A DNA stretch of 64,000 nucleotides from Desulfosporosinus acidiphilus SJ4 (GTDB lineage Bacteria; Bacillota; Desulfitobacteriia; Desulfitobacteriales; Desulfitobacteriaceae). Below the pieces are notes generated by a model that was given only the letters and a program-made list of their open reading frames with translations, was not told the origin of the DNA and searched no databases. Shown here one piece after another: positions 53,806 to 62,281 of this stretch. Each line of letters starts with the position of its first letter. Position 1 is the stretch's first letter. The stretch is from positions 1,955,977-2,019,976 of the forward strand of contig NC_018068.1 in the NCBI RefSeq assembly GCF_000255115.2, written 5' to 3'. The position numbers and the translations under genes were made by a program.

Positions 53806-54876
53806 ATGAAGGTTGTCAAAAAGGGATCGATCAATCGTGGAAAATTAATTTACAATTTTGTTACTAAGGTTTTTCCCATGGTTAAAGAAGAACTAATGCT
53901 ATGGCGGAAGCGGGCCGAAGAAATTCCTGATTCCCGACTGAGTTCACAGGCTCTGGAAAGTATCCGGTTAAAAGCCTTTCATTGCCAGGGAGGGAGTATT
54001 TATGCCTTATATCCGGGTGCCAATCAAATAGAAACGGTTCGTTTTATTGTCGCTTACCAGACGATGAGTGACTATCTAGATAATTTAGTTGACAACTTAG
54101 AAATTGAGGATGAAATGGCATTTGCCCAATTGCATTTGGCTATGGAAGAAGCTTTAGTTTTTAAAGCGAATCTATCAGATTATTATAAGTATTATCCTTA
54201 TCAGAACGATGGAGGGTATCTCGAACAATTAGTCAAAACTTGTCAAGCGAGTCTAAAGAGCCTGCCTTCCTTTCATCTAGTCCAGGAAAATGCTCTGGAA
54301 TTAGCACGACTTTATTCTCACTTACAAACCTATAAACATTTAGAGGCAGAACGACGAGAATCGGTAATGCTTGACTGGATTGACCCCTACTTAAGAAAGT
54401 ATCCCTCAATCACGTCCTGGGAATTTGCAGCTGCCACTGGATCAACGCTGGGGATATTTTGTTTGTACGCAGCTTCTTTTGATATTGATTTACAAGCTTC
54501 TGACGTGGATAAAATTTGTCAGGCTTATTTTCCGTGGATATGTGGTCTGCATATCTTGTTAGATTATTTCATTGATCTTCGCGAAGATCGTGAAACAGGA
54601 CAGTTAAATTTTGTAGCGTATTATTCCGGCTCGGAAAGAATAGCTGATCGCTTAAAGCTTTTTATCCATAAATCATACGAAGCGGCAAAAACACTTCGCT
54701 ATAAAAAATTTGAGCGAGCAGTAGTTCAAGGACTTCTTGCCATGTACCTATCGGATGAAAAAGGTCAAGATAGAGATATTCGGTTTATAACGAAGCAACT
54801 CTTAACCAAGAGCGGGGTAGGAGTACAGGTTCTCTTTTGGATGTGTTGTTGGCTGAGAAAAAGAAACCTCCTTTAA
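53806..54876 (+). CDS. ytpB: YtpB-like tetraprenyl-beta-curcumene synthase (DUF2600)
   Basis: A 356-residue protein of the YtpB family of large terpene synthases. The acidic motifs are DYLDNLVDN (89-97) and LLDYFIDLREDRETG (251-265). In Bacillus, YtpB cyclises a C35 prenyl diphosphate to tetraprenyl-beta-curcumene, a C35 terpene made in spores. AAGGAGAA precedes the ATG. A prenyl diphosphate synthase gene faces it and overlaps its stop codon by 4 bases, so a supplied substrate is plausible. Confidence 0.85.
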   Translation: MKVVKKGSINRGKLIYNFVTKVFPMVKEELMLWRKRAEEIPDSRLSSQALESIRLKAFHCQGGSIYALYPGANQIETVRFIVAYQTMSDYLDNLVDNLEIEDEMAFAQLHLAMEEALVFKANLSDYYKYYPYQNDGGYLEQLVKTCQASLKSLPSFHLVQENALELARLYSHLQTYKHLEAERRESVMLDWIDPYLRKYPSITSWEFAAATGSTLGIFCLYAASFDIDLQASDVDKICQAYFPWICGLHILLDYFIDLREDRETGQLNFVAYYSGSERIADRLKLFIHKSYEAAKTLRYKKFERAVVQGLLAMYLSDEKGQDRDIRFITKQLLTKSGVGVQVLFWMCCWLRKRNLL

Positions 54877-55865
54877 TATGTACGCTGCAAAATCAAATCC
54901 GAAAGATTTAGGAGAGCTGTTCGATAAGGACTGGGCGGGATTATATTTAAGCTGTTTTTAGCCTTTTCGACACATTGGGCAGCGGCTAAATGAGCTTGAT
55001 TCAGGCATCCGGAACTCATCAGAGCTTCATAAATGCTGTTCAGCCCTTGAGGAGTGACACGCTGAGAATTGATAATTTCCTGCAGCCAGTTGCCATATAT
55101 TGGATTGTCTTTGAGATAAATAAGCGGCAGAGTCATATTGCCATTTTGCAGATCGGCTCCGACAGGTTTACCTAAAGAGTCTGAAGAGCTGTTAAGATCC
55201 AGGATATCGTCCGTGATTTGATACGCGTAGCCGATGTTTAAACCAAACTCTCGCAGACTGAGGATTTCTTCAGTTCCGGCATTTGCTAACTGGGCACCTG
55301 ATTGACAACAGGCTGCCAGAAGAATTCCTGTTTTTTGGGCAATTCGTTTAAAATATTGGTCCGTTCCGATGGCCGAGGAAAATTGCTCTTTAGCTTGATT
55401 CACCTCTCCCGCACACATTGCTTGAATGGCCTCAATGAAGAAGCTCATGCATTTTAATAGCTTTTCTGTTGAGAGAATATTAAATGCTTCAGCAAAGAGA
55501 TAATCTCCGGTCAAAATAGCAGCATGGTCTCCATACACCGAATTTGTTGTTGGTTTTCCACGTCTTGTTGCAGATTTATCAATGACATCATCATGAATCA
55601 AGGAAGCCATATGAATTAATTCGGCGGCAACTGAAGCTCTAAGTATTAAGGGATTTAGAGGACCAAAGCACATCCCGCTGTAGAGGGTCAATAATGGCCG
55701 TACCCTTTTGCCGCCTGATTTTAGTAAGATGCCGCAGGTTTTTTGAATGAGACCATCCGCTTTATTAATTATTTCGTTCAGTTGATCTTCCACAAATAGT
55801 AATTCTGGAAATTTTAAGGATCCCATCAACATGTCGCTAGGTTTATGTAGTTCTTGAATACTCAT
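54873..55865 (-). CDS. Polyprenyl diphosphate synthase, second copy
   Basis: A 330-residue trans-prenyltransferase with KSGGKRVRP (49-57), DDVID (92-96) and DDILD (219-223). It is a paralogue of the synthase at 38444. It is convergent with ytpB with a 4-base overlap of the 3' ends, so the two genes are physically tied. It may make the C35 substrate for YtpB or serve another prenyl product. The ATG has only a weak ribosome site. Confidence 0.9.
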   Translation of the reverse strand: MSIQELHKPSDMLMGSLKFPELLFVEDQLNEIINKADGLIQKTCGILLKSGGKRVRPLLTLYSGMCFGPLNPLILRASVAAELIHMASLIHDDVIDKSATRRGKPTTNSVYGDHAAILTGDYLFAEAFNILSTEKLLKCMSFFIEAIQAMCAGEVNQAKEQFSSAIGTDQYFKRIAQKTGILLAACCQSGAQLANAGTEEILSLREFGLNIGYAYQITDDILDLNSSSDSLGKPVGADLQNGNMTLPLIYLKDNPIYGNWLQEIINSQRVTPQGLNSIYEALMSSGCLNQAHLAAAQCVEKAKNSLNIIPPSPYRTALLNLSDLILQRTY

Positions 55866-56055
55866 TGCATCAGCCTCAGCCCTCTATTAAAATACAATAT
55901 GCTTTTATTATGTCTGAAAGGGCGTCATTGGATACCTAAAGTACTTATGAACTAATTTTATCGGCTATGACTAAATCTTAAATCGGGGGGGAAATCTTAA
56001 ATTGATCAGTCATTTTAAGATCAAATTGAAACTGAGACGCTGAGGAGGAATAGCC

Positions 56056-56274
56056 GTGGGTAATGAGAATGATAAGGAACATGCTTCCCAGTTAAACCGT
56101 CAACCTTGGGAGCCTGCAGGAGTAGTTAGTGTCGTTAATGATGATCAGACACCGAACTATGGAACCAATGGCCGTAAAAACGCCAAGGGTGGCCAGCTTA
56201 CCCTGGAAGTCGATGAGGTCTTTCATAATCGAGGCATTATGGAAGGAACCCAGTTGAAACCTCATAAACATTAA
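56056..56274 (+). CDS. Small hydrophilic protein, unknown
   Basis: A 72-residue polar protein from a GTG with GAGGAGG upstream. It has no hydrophobic segment and no cysteine; blocks such as QPWEPAGVVSVVNDDQTPNY suggest a short structured core. I do not recognise it. It is flanked by non-coding DNA on both sides. Confidence 0.6.
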   Translation: MGNENDKEHASQLNRQPWEPAGVVSVVNDDQTPNYGTNGRKNAKGGQLTLEVDEVFHNRGIMEGTQLKPHKH

Positions 56275-56289
56275 CTAACTCTCACAAAA

Positions 56290-56318
56290 AACGGGCTCGT
56301 TTGCGCGACGAGCCTGTT
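56290..56318 (+). terminator. Hairpin after the small gene
   Basis: AACGGGCTCGT (56290-56300) pairs with ACGAGCCTGTT (56308-56318, one G-U), without a real T run. It may be a weak terminator. Confidence 0.45.
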
Positions 56319-56379
56319 CCTCTGGAAGAACTGAAAGAGGTATATGATCGATGGCAGAAATGAATTAGGAGTATAAATT

Positions 56380-56499
56380 ATGAGAACGAAAACAATTTGG
56401 GAGGAACTTATAAAACCCACGTTAGTTGCATACATATTGGCTTGTTCAATCCCTGCTGTAATCGCAGTTATATATTATGTTTACAACGTTTACTTTTAA
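56380..56499 (+). CDS. 39-residue single-span membrane peptide
   Basis: ATG to TAA with TAGGAG 8 bases upstream. The peptide has a short polar start (MRTKTIWEELIKP) and one hydrophobic span of about 22 residues ending YYVYNVYF. It is too short for standard gene calling but has a good ribosome site. The rest of 56275-56651 holds no gene except the hairpin at 56290. Confidence 0.5.
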   Translation: MRTKTIWEELIKPTLVAYILACSIPAVIAVIYYVYNVYF

Positions 56500-56666
56500 T
56501 TTTAATCCTGATCATCGCACTATTGCAATTATTTGTTAATATTATAAAGGAAAGGGTTCTTCGTTAAAAATTATTTATATGTTTCCTTTGAAAGGTTATA
56601 TAAATACTTTCAAAGGTATAATTTTCCTGGTACAATGAATTAACATTGTAATTGGAAAGGTTAAGG

Positions 56667-57233
56667 ATGAGTATAATGAATGTTGTTATCTTTACCTGCA
56701 GCCCTAATCTGGATGGATTAACGGCGGCCTGTGGAAAAGCAGCCCAAGAAGGTGCCCTCGAAGTAGGCGCTAACGTTAAAATTATCAATTTAAATCAACA
56801 AAAGATTGGCCGTTGCCAAGCTTGTGGTAATGGATGGGGTCCATGCCGCAATGAGCATGAATGTCAAGTTCAAGATGAATTCCAAGCTCTGCACGCTTCC
56901 TTAGAAGGATTTGATGCCTTTGTTTTTGTAACTCCAGTTTATTTTGGAGATTTGAGCGAATCTGCTAAAGCCTTTACTGACCGCCTGCGCCGATGCGAGG
57001 CCTTCAAAGAGGAGTCTTACTTTCAAGGAAAACCTATCATTGAAGTGGCTGCCGCCGGAGGAACCGGAAATGGTATTACCTCATGCCTCACTGCTCTGGA
57101 ACGAATTTTCCTCACAATCAAGGCAGAGAAATTTGACTTAATCGGGGTTACTCAGAAAAACCGAAAGTATAAGCTTGAGACCATTAAAGCTGCTGCTAAA
57201 GAAATGGTATCATTATATAGCAGTAAGAAATAG
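56667..57233 (+). CDS. Flavodoxin-fold NAD(P)H-dependent FMN reductase-like protein
   Basis: A 188-residue flavodoxin-fold protein. The FMN phosphate loop is TCSPNLDGLTA (about 10-20), and FVTPVYFGDLSESAKAFTDR (about 91-110) is the aromatic loop with the typical tail of iron-sulfur-flavoprotein relatives. Cysteines (CQACGNGWGPCRNEHEC, 52-68) form a cluster like that of iron-sulfur flavoproteins, though the exact spacing differs. The ATG follows GGAAAGG. It is monocistronic, with a terminator at 57288. Confidence 0.82.
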   Translation: MSIMNVVIFTCSPNLDGLTAACGKAAQEGALEVGANVKIINLNQQKIGRCQACGNGWGPCRNEHECQVQDEFQALHASLEGFDAFVFVTPVYFGDLSESAKAFTDRLRRCEAFKEESYFQGKPIIEVAAAGGTGNGITSCLTALERIFLTIKAEKFDLIGVTQKNRKYKLETIKAAAKEMVSLYSSKK

Positions 57234-57287
57234 TGAACTTGTGCCTCCGTGAAGAAATTGAAGGATTCAGCTCCACGTCTAATTTTA

Positions 57288-57317
57288 AGCCAACGACAAG
57301 TTTGCCGTTGGTTTTTG
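57288..57317 (+). terminator. Terminator of the flavodoxin-fold gene
   Basis: CCAACG (57290-57295) plus inner CAA/TTG pairs with CGTTGG (57306-57311), followed by five T. Confidence 0.85.
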
Positions 57318-57493
57318 AGTTTAACTTGGACGAAAAGGCTGCACGAAGGAAACGGTTTGTTTTTGTAATCGATATATATGATCATTACGATATTGCTTTG
57401 TAATATCCAACATTGACTAATGATTCCGGAGATGTTAATCTTCAGTTGTGATTAAGGGTTGCTGCTCTTGAAGGCAGGAGGTGTTAAGCATAT

Positions 57494-58132
57494 ATGGAAA
57501 ATCTGATAGCGGGTTTAATTAAATTCCGAACGCAGGATTATGAGGAACATAAAAATTTATTTTCTCGTTTAAAGCGAGGTCAAGAACCTCATACCTTATT
57601 TATTGGTTGTTCTGATTCCCGAGTTGTTCCGGAGTTAATTACCAAATCCCTTCCAGGGGAATTATTTGTCGTTAGAAATATCGCTAATATAGTTCCCCAA
57701 TATCATCAAGTTTTAGAGCAAGAGGCGCCAATGTCAGCCACAACTGCTTGCATTGAGTACGCGGTGAATGTTTTAAAGGTTAAACAGATTATTATTTGCG
57801 GCCATTCAAATTGCGGAGGATGTGCATCCATATATCTTCCGGATGAAGAACTGAATCAATTGCCTACTACCAAAAAATGGTTGGAACTCGCTCAGAATGT
57901 TAAATTGAGAGTATTAAAAGAACTGGGCGACGCCGATGATGAAATGAAGAGAGAATGGCTCACAGAACAAATAAATATCGTAGAACAAATCAAGCACTTA
58001 CTGTCGTATCCCTTTATTGTTGAAAAGTATAATAAGCGGGAAATTGATATAATCGGTATGTACTATACGATTGAATCCGGAGAAGTTTTCATATATAATG
58101 CCAAAAAGGGTATTTTTGAATTGGCGAACTAG
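57494..58132 (+). CDS. Beta-class carbonic anhydrase
   Basis: A 212-residue beta-carbonic anhydrase. Zinc ligands are Cys39, His104 and Cys107 (CSDSR at 39-43; HSNCGGC at 104-110), with the Asp41-Arg43 dyad. It interconverts CO2 and bicarbonate, which could supply biotin carboxylases. AGGAGGTG precedes the ATG. It is a single gene. Confidence 0.93.
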   Translation: MENLIAGLIKFRTQDYEEHKNLFSRLKRGQEPHTLFIGCSDSRVVPELITKSLPGELFVVRNIANIVPQYHQVLEQEAPMSATTACIEYAVNVLKVKQIIICGHSNCGGCASIYLPDEELNQLPTTKKWLELAQNVKLRVLKELGDADDEMKREWLTEQINIVEQIKHLLSYPFIVEKYNKREIDIIGMYYTIESGEVFIYNAKKGIFELAN

Positions 58133-58213
58133 GGCCTTTAAGAAAAACCCTCGAGAGCGTATTCTTGAGTTGAGTTCACAGGAATCATAACATAATCAAG
58201 TGACTGAATACCA

Positions 58214-58252
58214 TGAGCGCTTATCCTTATCAACAGGGAAGCGCTTATTTTA
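58214..58252 (+). terminator. Terminator downstream of the carbonic anhydrase gene
   Basis: AGCGCTT (58216-58222) pairs with AAGCGCT (58239-58245), followed by TATTTTATT. The rest of the 322-base gap before 58455 has no convincing gene. Confidence 0.65.
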
Positions 58253-58454
58253 TTCCTCTCAACAATGAACGCCACAATGGACGGCCGGGTCTCTGAATAA
58301 AACAAATCAAGTTGAGAAAATCTAAAAAGATTAGGATTGACCTCGGAATACTTCAGAGAAGGAAAATTTCGAAACAATGTGGAAGTTATGCTAGAAACGA
58401 TTTCTGAAGCACTTTAATTGGAGATTTTAATTATACAAGGATAAGGTGAGAACA

Positions 58455-59138
58455 ATGCCGCTTCCAGAGAATAACCTATTGTTTGGCCTCGCACCACGTT
58501 TAACGCCTGAACAGCGGGAATATGTCGATGCAATCTTTGATTATCAATTAGTAATGGTTAACGCTAAAGCAGGAACAGGAAAAACGACCCTGGCCGTTGC
58601 CTGCGCTAAGATCCTGAAAAAGCCTCTCATTTATATTTTTAATCCTGTCCAAGAAGCTATTATGGGTTTTAGACCTGGGACACAATCAGAGAAGGAGAGT
58701 ATATATCATCAACCTCTCATTGACGCTCTTTTGGAAATTAATGAGAACCCGGTTCAGTGCATTTATAATGAAGAGGTATTAGCCAATGAAGCTATACGCC
58801 GAAAGGTAAGCGTAAAACGTGTTATGGATGGTATCTGGTGTTATCCAAAGAGTCCCTTATTTTTACGAGGAACTAACCTTAAAGATATGACCATTATTAT
58901 TGATGAATGTCAAAACTTCACAGCCATTGAACTTCGAAAAATATTTACCCGGGTTCACGATTCTTGTAAAGTTATCTGTATTGGTCACTCAGGGCAAACC
59001 GATATTCCAAGTTCAAAGAGTGGCTTTGTGCCCTATATGGAACATTTTAAAGATCAACCTTATTGCAAGATCATAACCTTATCGAAGAACTTTCGAGGAG
59101 AACTCGCAAATTGGGCGGATAAATTCCAAACTGTTTAA
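58455..59138 (+). CDS. PhoH-like P-loop ATPase
   Basis: A 227-residue ATPase of the PhoH family with Walker A NAKAGTGKTTLA (about 35-46), Walker B TIIIDECQNF (about 150-159) and sensor-type LSKNFRGE near the end. The ATG at 58455 uses AAGGTGAG. PhoH proteins are linked to RNA handling and stress; this one lacks the PIN or KH domains of PhoH2 and YbeZ relatives. It is monocistronic with a strong terminator. Confidence 0.85.
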   Translation: MPLPENNLLFGLAPRLTPEQREYVDAIFDYQLVMVNAKAGTGKTTLAVACAKILKKPLIYIFNPVQEAIMGFRPGTQSEKESIYHQPLIDALLEINENPVQCIYNEEVLANEAIRRKVSVKRVMDGIWCYPKSPLFLRGTNLKDMTIIIDECQNFTAIELRKIFTRVHDSCKVICIGHSGQTDIPSSKSGFVPYMEHFKDQPYCKIITLSKNFRGELANWADKFQTV

Positions 59139-59157
59139 GTCACGAAGCGTTTATGTA

Positions 59158-59190
59158 AATGATCCCCGAGTACTGGGGATCATTTTTTTT
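59158..59190 (+). terminator. Terminator of the PhoH-like gene
   Basis: AATGATCCCC pairs with GGGGATCATT around a short loop, then eight T. Confidence 0.93.
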
Positions 59191-59250
59191 TCGGCAGGCA
59201 GCAGTACCTGTTTATCCAATGCTAAGACGGTTCAGCTTTATCTGACGAAT

Positions 59251-60003
59251 TTACTTACCTGTCCACATGTCCACAACATTTTCAGCAAAATAAGCGTAGG
59301 GAAGAAAGAAATATCCACTTTCTCCCCAGTTTCCCCCCCAAGAGTTGCGACAGATAACGACCCCCGAGTTTGTATTCTGAGCGTCGTCTTTGTAACCGAC
59401 GGCTAATACAGCGTGTCCCCCAAGATATTGTTCACCTTGTTGAGGAAGGGGCACAATACCGTTTCGAGCTACCTCTTCAGATTCGAAACTTTCGTAGATC
59501 TTGATGCCGATGACAACGGGATACCTTGTCGCTAAAGCTGCTTTAAGGGCTAGTAAGTCCGAAACTCTGTGATATTCGCTTATTTTGTAGTGAAGAGCAT
59601 CAAGGAAAGAAACCACGGGTGGGGTTTGGGTGAATTTTGAAATATCATAAGGCCAATCGTTTTCCGGGGCACAACCAAACTTATGGAGAATTTTCATGCC
59701 GTCCCGGATACTGGCTCCGGAATCTTCATCCACAGTTCCTTCCAGCTTTCGTTCTCCCCAGTAAAGCCATAAGCGGCTCAGCGGGGTCAACTTTCCGCTG
59801 CGTAATTCCTGGAATTCACGCAAACCGGAAGCAATAGCATTAGCAGTACAACTGCCCAATTCTCCTTGGTCAACCACAGGGGAGCATCCATTTCTCAGAT
59901 CTACGAGAGGGGGGAGGGTCATTTGTTTATGGAGGGCGGAATAAAAAATTTTATCTCTCGCATCAACTTTGTCATGTTTCAGCTTATACACTCTCTTAGC
60001 CAT
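59251..60003 (-). CDS. Papain-like C1 family cysteine protease
   Basis: A 250-residue C1A protease fold. Catalytic residues are Gln46 and Cys52 (DQGELGSCTANA), His197 (GGHAVLAVGY) and Asn220 (CRNSWGGNWGESGYF). There is no signal peptide or long propeptide, unlike lysosomal relatives; similar short forms occur in Firmicutes and archaea. AGGAA lies upstream of the ATG. On the same strand, a tiny ORF and a terminator lie 235-295 bases upstream. Confidence 0.9.
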   Translation of the reverse strand: MAKRVYKLKHDKVDARDKIFYSALHKQMTLPPLVDLRNGCSPVVDQGELGSCTANAIASGLREFQELRSGKLTPLSRLWLYWGERKLEGTVDEDSGASIRDGMKILHKFGCAPENDWPYDISKFTQTPPVVSFLDALHYKISEYHRVSDLLALKAALATRYPVVIGIKIYESFESEEVARNGIVPLPQQGEQYLGGHAVLAVGYKDDAQNTNSGVVICRNSWGGNWGESGYFFLPYAYFAENVVDMWTGK

Positions 60004-60237
60004 ATCATGTTCCTCGCTTATAAAAATTTCTAACTAAGCAGACGCCTGCGTCGGCCAAGTTTTCTGTATTCAACGTTATAGTACGCATGATTGTCCGAAA
60101 TTGTGAATAAGCTTGTTGGACCTCAGGAGAAGGAAAATTAACTAAGGACTGTTTTGAAATAAAAAAATTTAATTCTTAACAGATTCTTCATATAAAGATC
60201 ACGGAAGAGTAACATTTATATTTTATGATAAGTATAA

Positions 60238-60272
60238 CAAAAATTTAGCGAACGAAAGCTCCTCGCTAATTA
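60238..60272 (-). terminator. Terminator on the minus strand
   Basis: On the minus strand TTAGCGA (60272 side) pairs with TCGCTAA, followed by ATTTTTG. It follows the 6-codon ORF at 60277-60297 and precedes the C1 protease. Confidence 0.55.
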
Positions 60273-60276
60273 GCGG

Positions 60277-60297
60277 TTAACATAAAGGTTTTTTCAT
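60277..60297 (-). other. Six-codon mini-ORF with a strong ribosome site
   Basis: AGGAGGAGG (60314-60306) lies 8 bases from an ATG that encodes MKKPLC and stops. It is followed by the minus-strand terminator at 60272-60238. It could be a leader peptide of an attenuator for the downstream protease gene, or the rest of a dead gene. Confidence 0.35.
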
Positions 60298-60315
60298 TTT
60301 TCTTTCCTCCTCCTT

Positions 60316-60347
60316 ATTCCCCCCCTTTGATGAGGGGAATTTTTTTT
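60316..60347 (+). terminator. Plus-strand terminator-like hairpin
   Basis: ATTCCCC (60316-60322) pairs with GGGGAAT (60334-60340), then seven T. No plus-strand gene lies directly upstream. It may stop antisense transcription or form the start of the minus-strand leader. The rest of 60004-60472 has no gene. Confidence 0.6.
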
Positions 60348-60383
60348 GCCAAAATTCTATGCGGAAGTAAATTTATTTAGAAC

Positions 60384-60412
60384 TTGGATTATGACCGATT
60401 TTTATGTATAGT
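60384..60412 (+). promoter_or_regulatory. Promoter of the 98-residue gene
   Basis: TTGGAT (60384-60389), a 17-base spacer and TATAGT (60407-60412), 60 bases upstream of the start codon. Confidence 0.6.
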
Positions 60413-60472
60413 AATTCAAGAGGAATTTAAAGGTATAACTTAGGATACGTAGAAATAAAGGGGGAATTAAGA

Positions 60473-60769
60473 GTGTTGTCCTTATCCTCTAAAATAGAAT
60501 TTGTAAAGTTTCTTAAGCAGAAATTTCTTGGTAAAAAGTTGAGATGCCTAGAAGTCTTGTGTGTTGTCGAATGTACGATGGACTTTGGAACAGTGACGAA
60601 CATCGATTTTGCCGACGATAAGGTTTCTGTGTGGGGAGAAGATATGAATGTATTCTGGATTAAACTCGATGATATCATCAGAGTGGATTTTGCTCCCAAG
60701 CAAGAAGATGTCTGTTTAGAGATTGAAGCACAAAATGAAGTGAAAGTGTTATTCTATCTTGACGAGTGA
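60473..60769 (+). CDS. Hypothetical protein
   Basis: A 98-residue protein from a GTG with AAGGGGGAA upstream. It looks like a small beta-rich domain (TVTNIDFADDKVSVWGEDMN, IIRVDFAP) after a basic helix; there is no hydrophobic span. I do not recognise a family. It has its own promoter. Confidence 0.65.
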   Translation: MLSLSSKIEFVKFLKQKFLGKKLRCLEVLCVVECTMDFGTVTNIDFADDKVSVWGEDMNVFWIKLDDIIRVDFAPKQEDVCLEIEAQNEVKVLFYLDE

Positions 60770-60808
60770 GTTAAATGAACCAAGTTAACCTCTAACTCTA
60801 TCAGTAGC

Positions 60809-60843
60809 AGCATGTAAAGTTCTATCTGAATTAGCATGTAAAG
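60809..60843 (+). repeat. Two AGCATGTAAAG direct repeats
   Basis: The 11-base word occurs at 60809-60819 and 60833-60843, 24 bases apart, upstream of the small gene at 60896. They may be a two-site operator. Confidence 0.35.
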
Positions 60844-60895
60844 CCTCAGCTTTGGTTAAAGTAACTATGTGCTATATTTCAAGGAGGGGTTAACT

Positions 60896-61015
60896 ATGGA
60901 AAATTTGGATAAAATTCTCCAAGCTCAGGACAAGCAAGAACAAAATAAGAAACACCAAGGCAAAGGAAATCCGGATCGCAAATTGCCCAATAAGCAGCAT
61001 AGTACCAATAAATAG
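60896..61015 (+). CDS. 39-residue highly hydrophilic protein
   Basis: ATG to TAG with AAGGAGGGG 5 bases upstream. The peptide is rich in Lys, Gln and Asn (KQEQNKKHQGKGNPDRKLPN) with no hydrophobic core. It resembles small spore or stress proteins in composition only. A terminator follows 12 bases after the stop, which supports a real transcription unit. Confidence 0.6.
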   Translation: MENLDKILQAQDKQEQNKKHQGKGNPDRKLPNKQHSTNK

Positions 61016-61027
61016 AAAGTTATCATT

Positions 61028-61062
61028 AAGAATCATAGTCTTACAAGATTATGGTTCTTTTA
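61028..61062 (+). terminator. Terminator of the small hydrophilic gene
   Basis: AAGAATCATA (61028-61037) pairs with TATGGTTCTT (61050-61059, one U-G), then TTT. Confidence 0.75.
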
Positions 61063-61157
61063 AGTATTGATGTAGGTATTAATGGATGCAAATTCAGTCG
61101 AATAACCATTGTTTGCCCATCTTGAAAGTGATTTCTATTTAATTCACAACTAAATAG

Positions 61158-61190
61158 AGCAAAAGAAAAAGCCCTCACAGAGAGGGCTTA
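61158..61190 (-). terminator. Terminator of the hypothetical gene at 61208
   Basis: On the minus strand AAGCCCTC (61189-61182) pairs with GAGGGCTT (61176-61169), then TTTCTTTT. Confidence 0.85.
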
Positions 61191-61207
61191 AGTTATATAA
61201 GTAAACA

Positions 61208-61528
61208 CTATTCAACATGGTCTATCATCAACCTTGTTATACATTCCTCGCAGTTAACTATTTCCTCCGGATTTGGAAGTTTATTTCTGACTGAGCAATC
61301 TGGGTGATATTGCTCGCATAGTGCACCTCTTACTTTTCCGCTGGAGGATTCCATTAAAGTTATCCCCCGGAACAACACTTCGCAGCCGGCGATATTTTCA
61401 CGATCTTGTGTCCAATCATCAAAATCGGATAAAGCTTCTGCCACATCATTGTACTGGCTATACTCAGGATTGTTCGCCTGGTATGGTCTTGCTACGACCC
61501 ATATTTTATTTGGATTATCTTTTAACAT
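61208..61528 (-). CDS. Hypothetical protein with scattered cysteines
   Basis: A 106-residue soluble protein. Cysteines sit in IAGCEVLF, ALCEQYHPDC and NCEECITR; the last two groups could bind a metal. The ATG at 61528 is chosen because GGGAGG lies 7 bases upstream. I do not recognise a family. It has a clear terminator and is separate from the MazG-like gene. Confidence 0.6.
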   Translation of the reverse strand: MLKDNPNKIWVVARPYQANNPEYSQYNDVAEALSDFDDWTQDRENIAGCEVLFRGITLMESSSGKVRGALCEQYHPDCSVRNKLPNPEEIVNCEECITRLMIDHVE

Positions 61529-61666
61529 TCTATGGCCTCCCATGTTCTGACTGCATAATTAGCTAAATAATGACTCCATGGCCTATTTTACCGTATAGTT
61601 CTCGGTCAGTCCATGTATTTTTCGCGTGATCTTGAGTGAAGAAACTGCAAATTGTTGAGTCTGATT

Positions 61667-61996
61667 TTAAAGTTCGCTGTATTTTTTCCTTGAACCATAT
61701 GATTTGGAAACTGGATACTTCTGTTCGTTTTTGAGAAGCTTATCCCTTACTACCGGTGATAGTTTTATACCCAATCGATCGGACAACAGGATTAAATAGA
61801 TGAAAACATCGGCAATTTCATCTTTGATATCCTCAAACTTTTCATCGATAGCCTCTTCGCTTGTCCGCCATTGAAAGTTTTCCAAAAGTTCACTGGCTTC
61901 CAGGGAGAGTGAGATTGCTAAATCCTTCGGATTATGGTACTGCGACCAATTTCTATCGTCTCTGAATTTCAAGATATAGTTGATTAGATCCTCCAT
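61667..61996 (-). CDS. MazG-like nucleotide pyrophosphohydrolase (RS21-C6/dCTPase type)
   Basis: A 109-residue all-helical protein. SLEASELLENFQWR (31-44) supplies the ExxE metal pair, and DEIADVFIYLILLSDRLG (about 59-76) supplies the ExxD pair. Such short MazG relatives split dNTPs, often (5-modified) dCTP. AGGTGA precedes the ATG. It is monocistronic. Confidence 0.88.
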   Translation of the reverse strand: MEDLINYILKFRDDRNWSQYHNPKDLAISLSLEASELLENFQWRTSEEAIDEKFEDIKDEIADVFIYLILLSDRLGIKLSPVVRDKLLKNEQKYPVSKSYGSRKKYSEL

Positions 61997-62272
61997 TAGT
62001 AGTTCACCTCGATACTTTAAATTCTCTTAAGAAGAGACAATTCCTTTAACCTGTTCGAATATAATTATTTTCTATGGGATATTGTCAAACAATGAACAAA
62101 CAAGTATTATACTAAGCATTCGAAGTCTTATTAGGGTGAAATATCTTGAATTATGAAAAAAATATTTACCAGATATGAATAAGACAGGAATATCGAGCTT
62201 AATCTCCTAATCTTTATATATTCTTTATGCTTTAGGAGGTTATATTTAGACAATTTTTATGGGCTTTCAGGC
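61997..62272. other. AT-rich non-coding interval
   Basis: No gene is seen. One hairpin is present: CTCCTAA (62203-62209) with TTTAGGAG (62231-62238), probably a weak terminator or an operator ahead of kdpD. Confidence 0.5.
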
Positions 62273-62278
62273 TATAAT
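62273..62278 (+). promoter_or_regulatory. -10 box of the kdpD transcript
   Basis: Perfect TATAAT; the -35 region is poor (ACAATT at 17 bases). Predicted start near 62285 falls at the beginning of the structured leader. Confidence 0.5.
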
Positions 62279-62281
62279 AAG

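Noticed and set aside
56301-56363. In-frame tail ending VPLEELKEVYDRWQK before the 39-residue membrane peptide
   Set aside because: Looks protein-like but has only a TTG inside a hairpin and no ribosome site; may be the end of a lost gene.
58138-58377. Minus-strand 79-codon frame after the carbonic anhydrase gene
   Set aside because: No ribosome site, covers a terminator hairpin, no recognisable domain.
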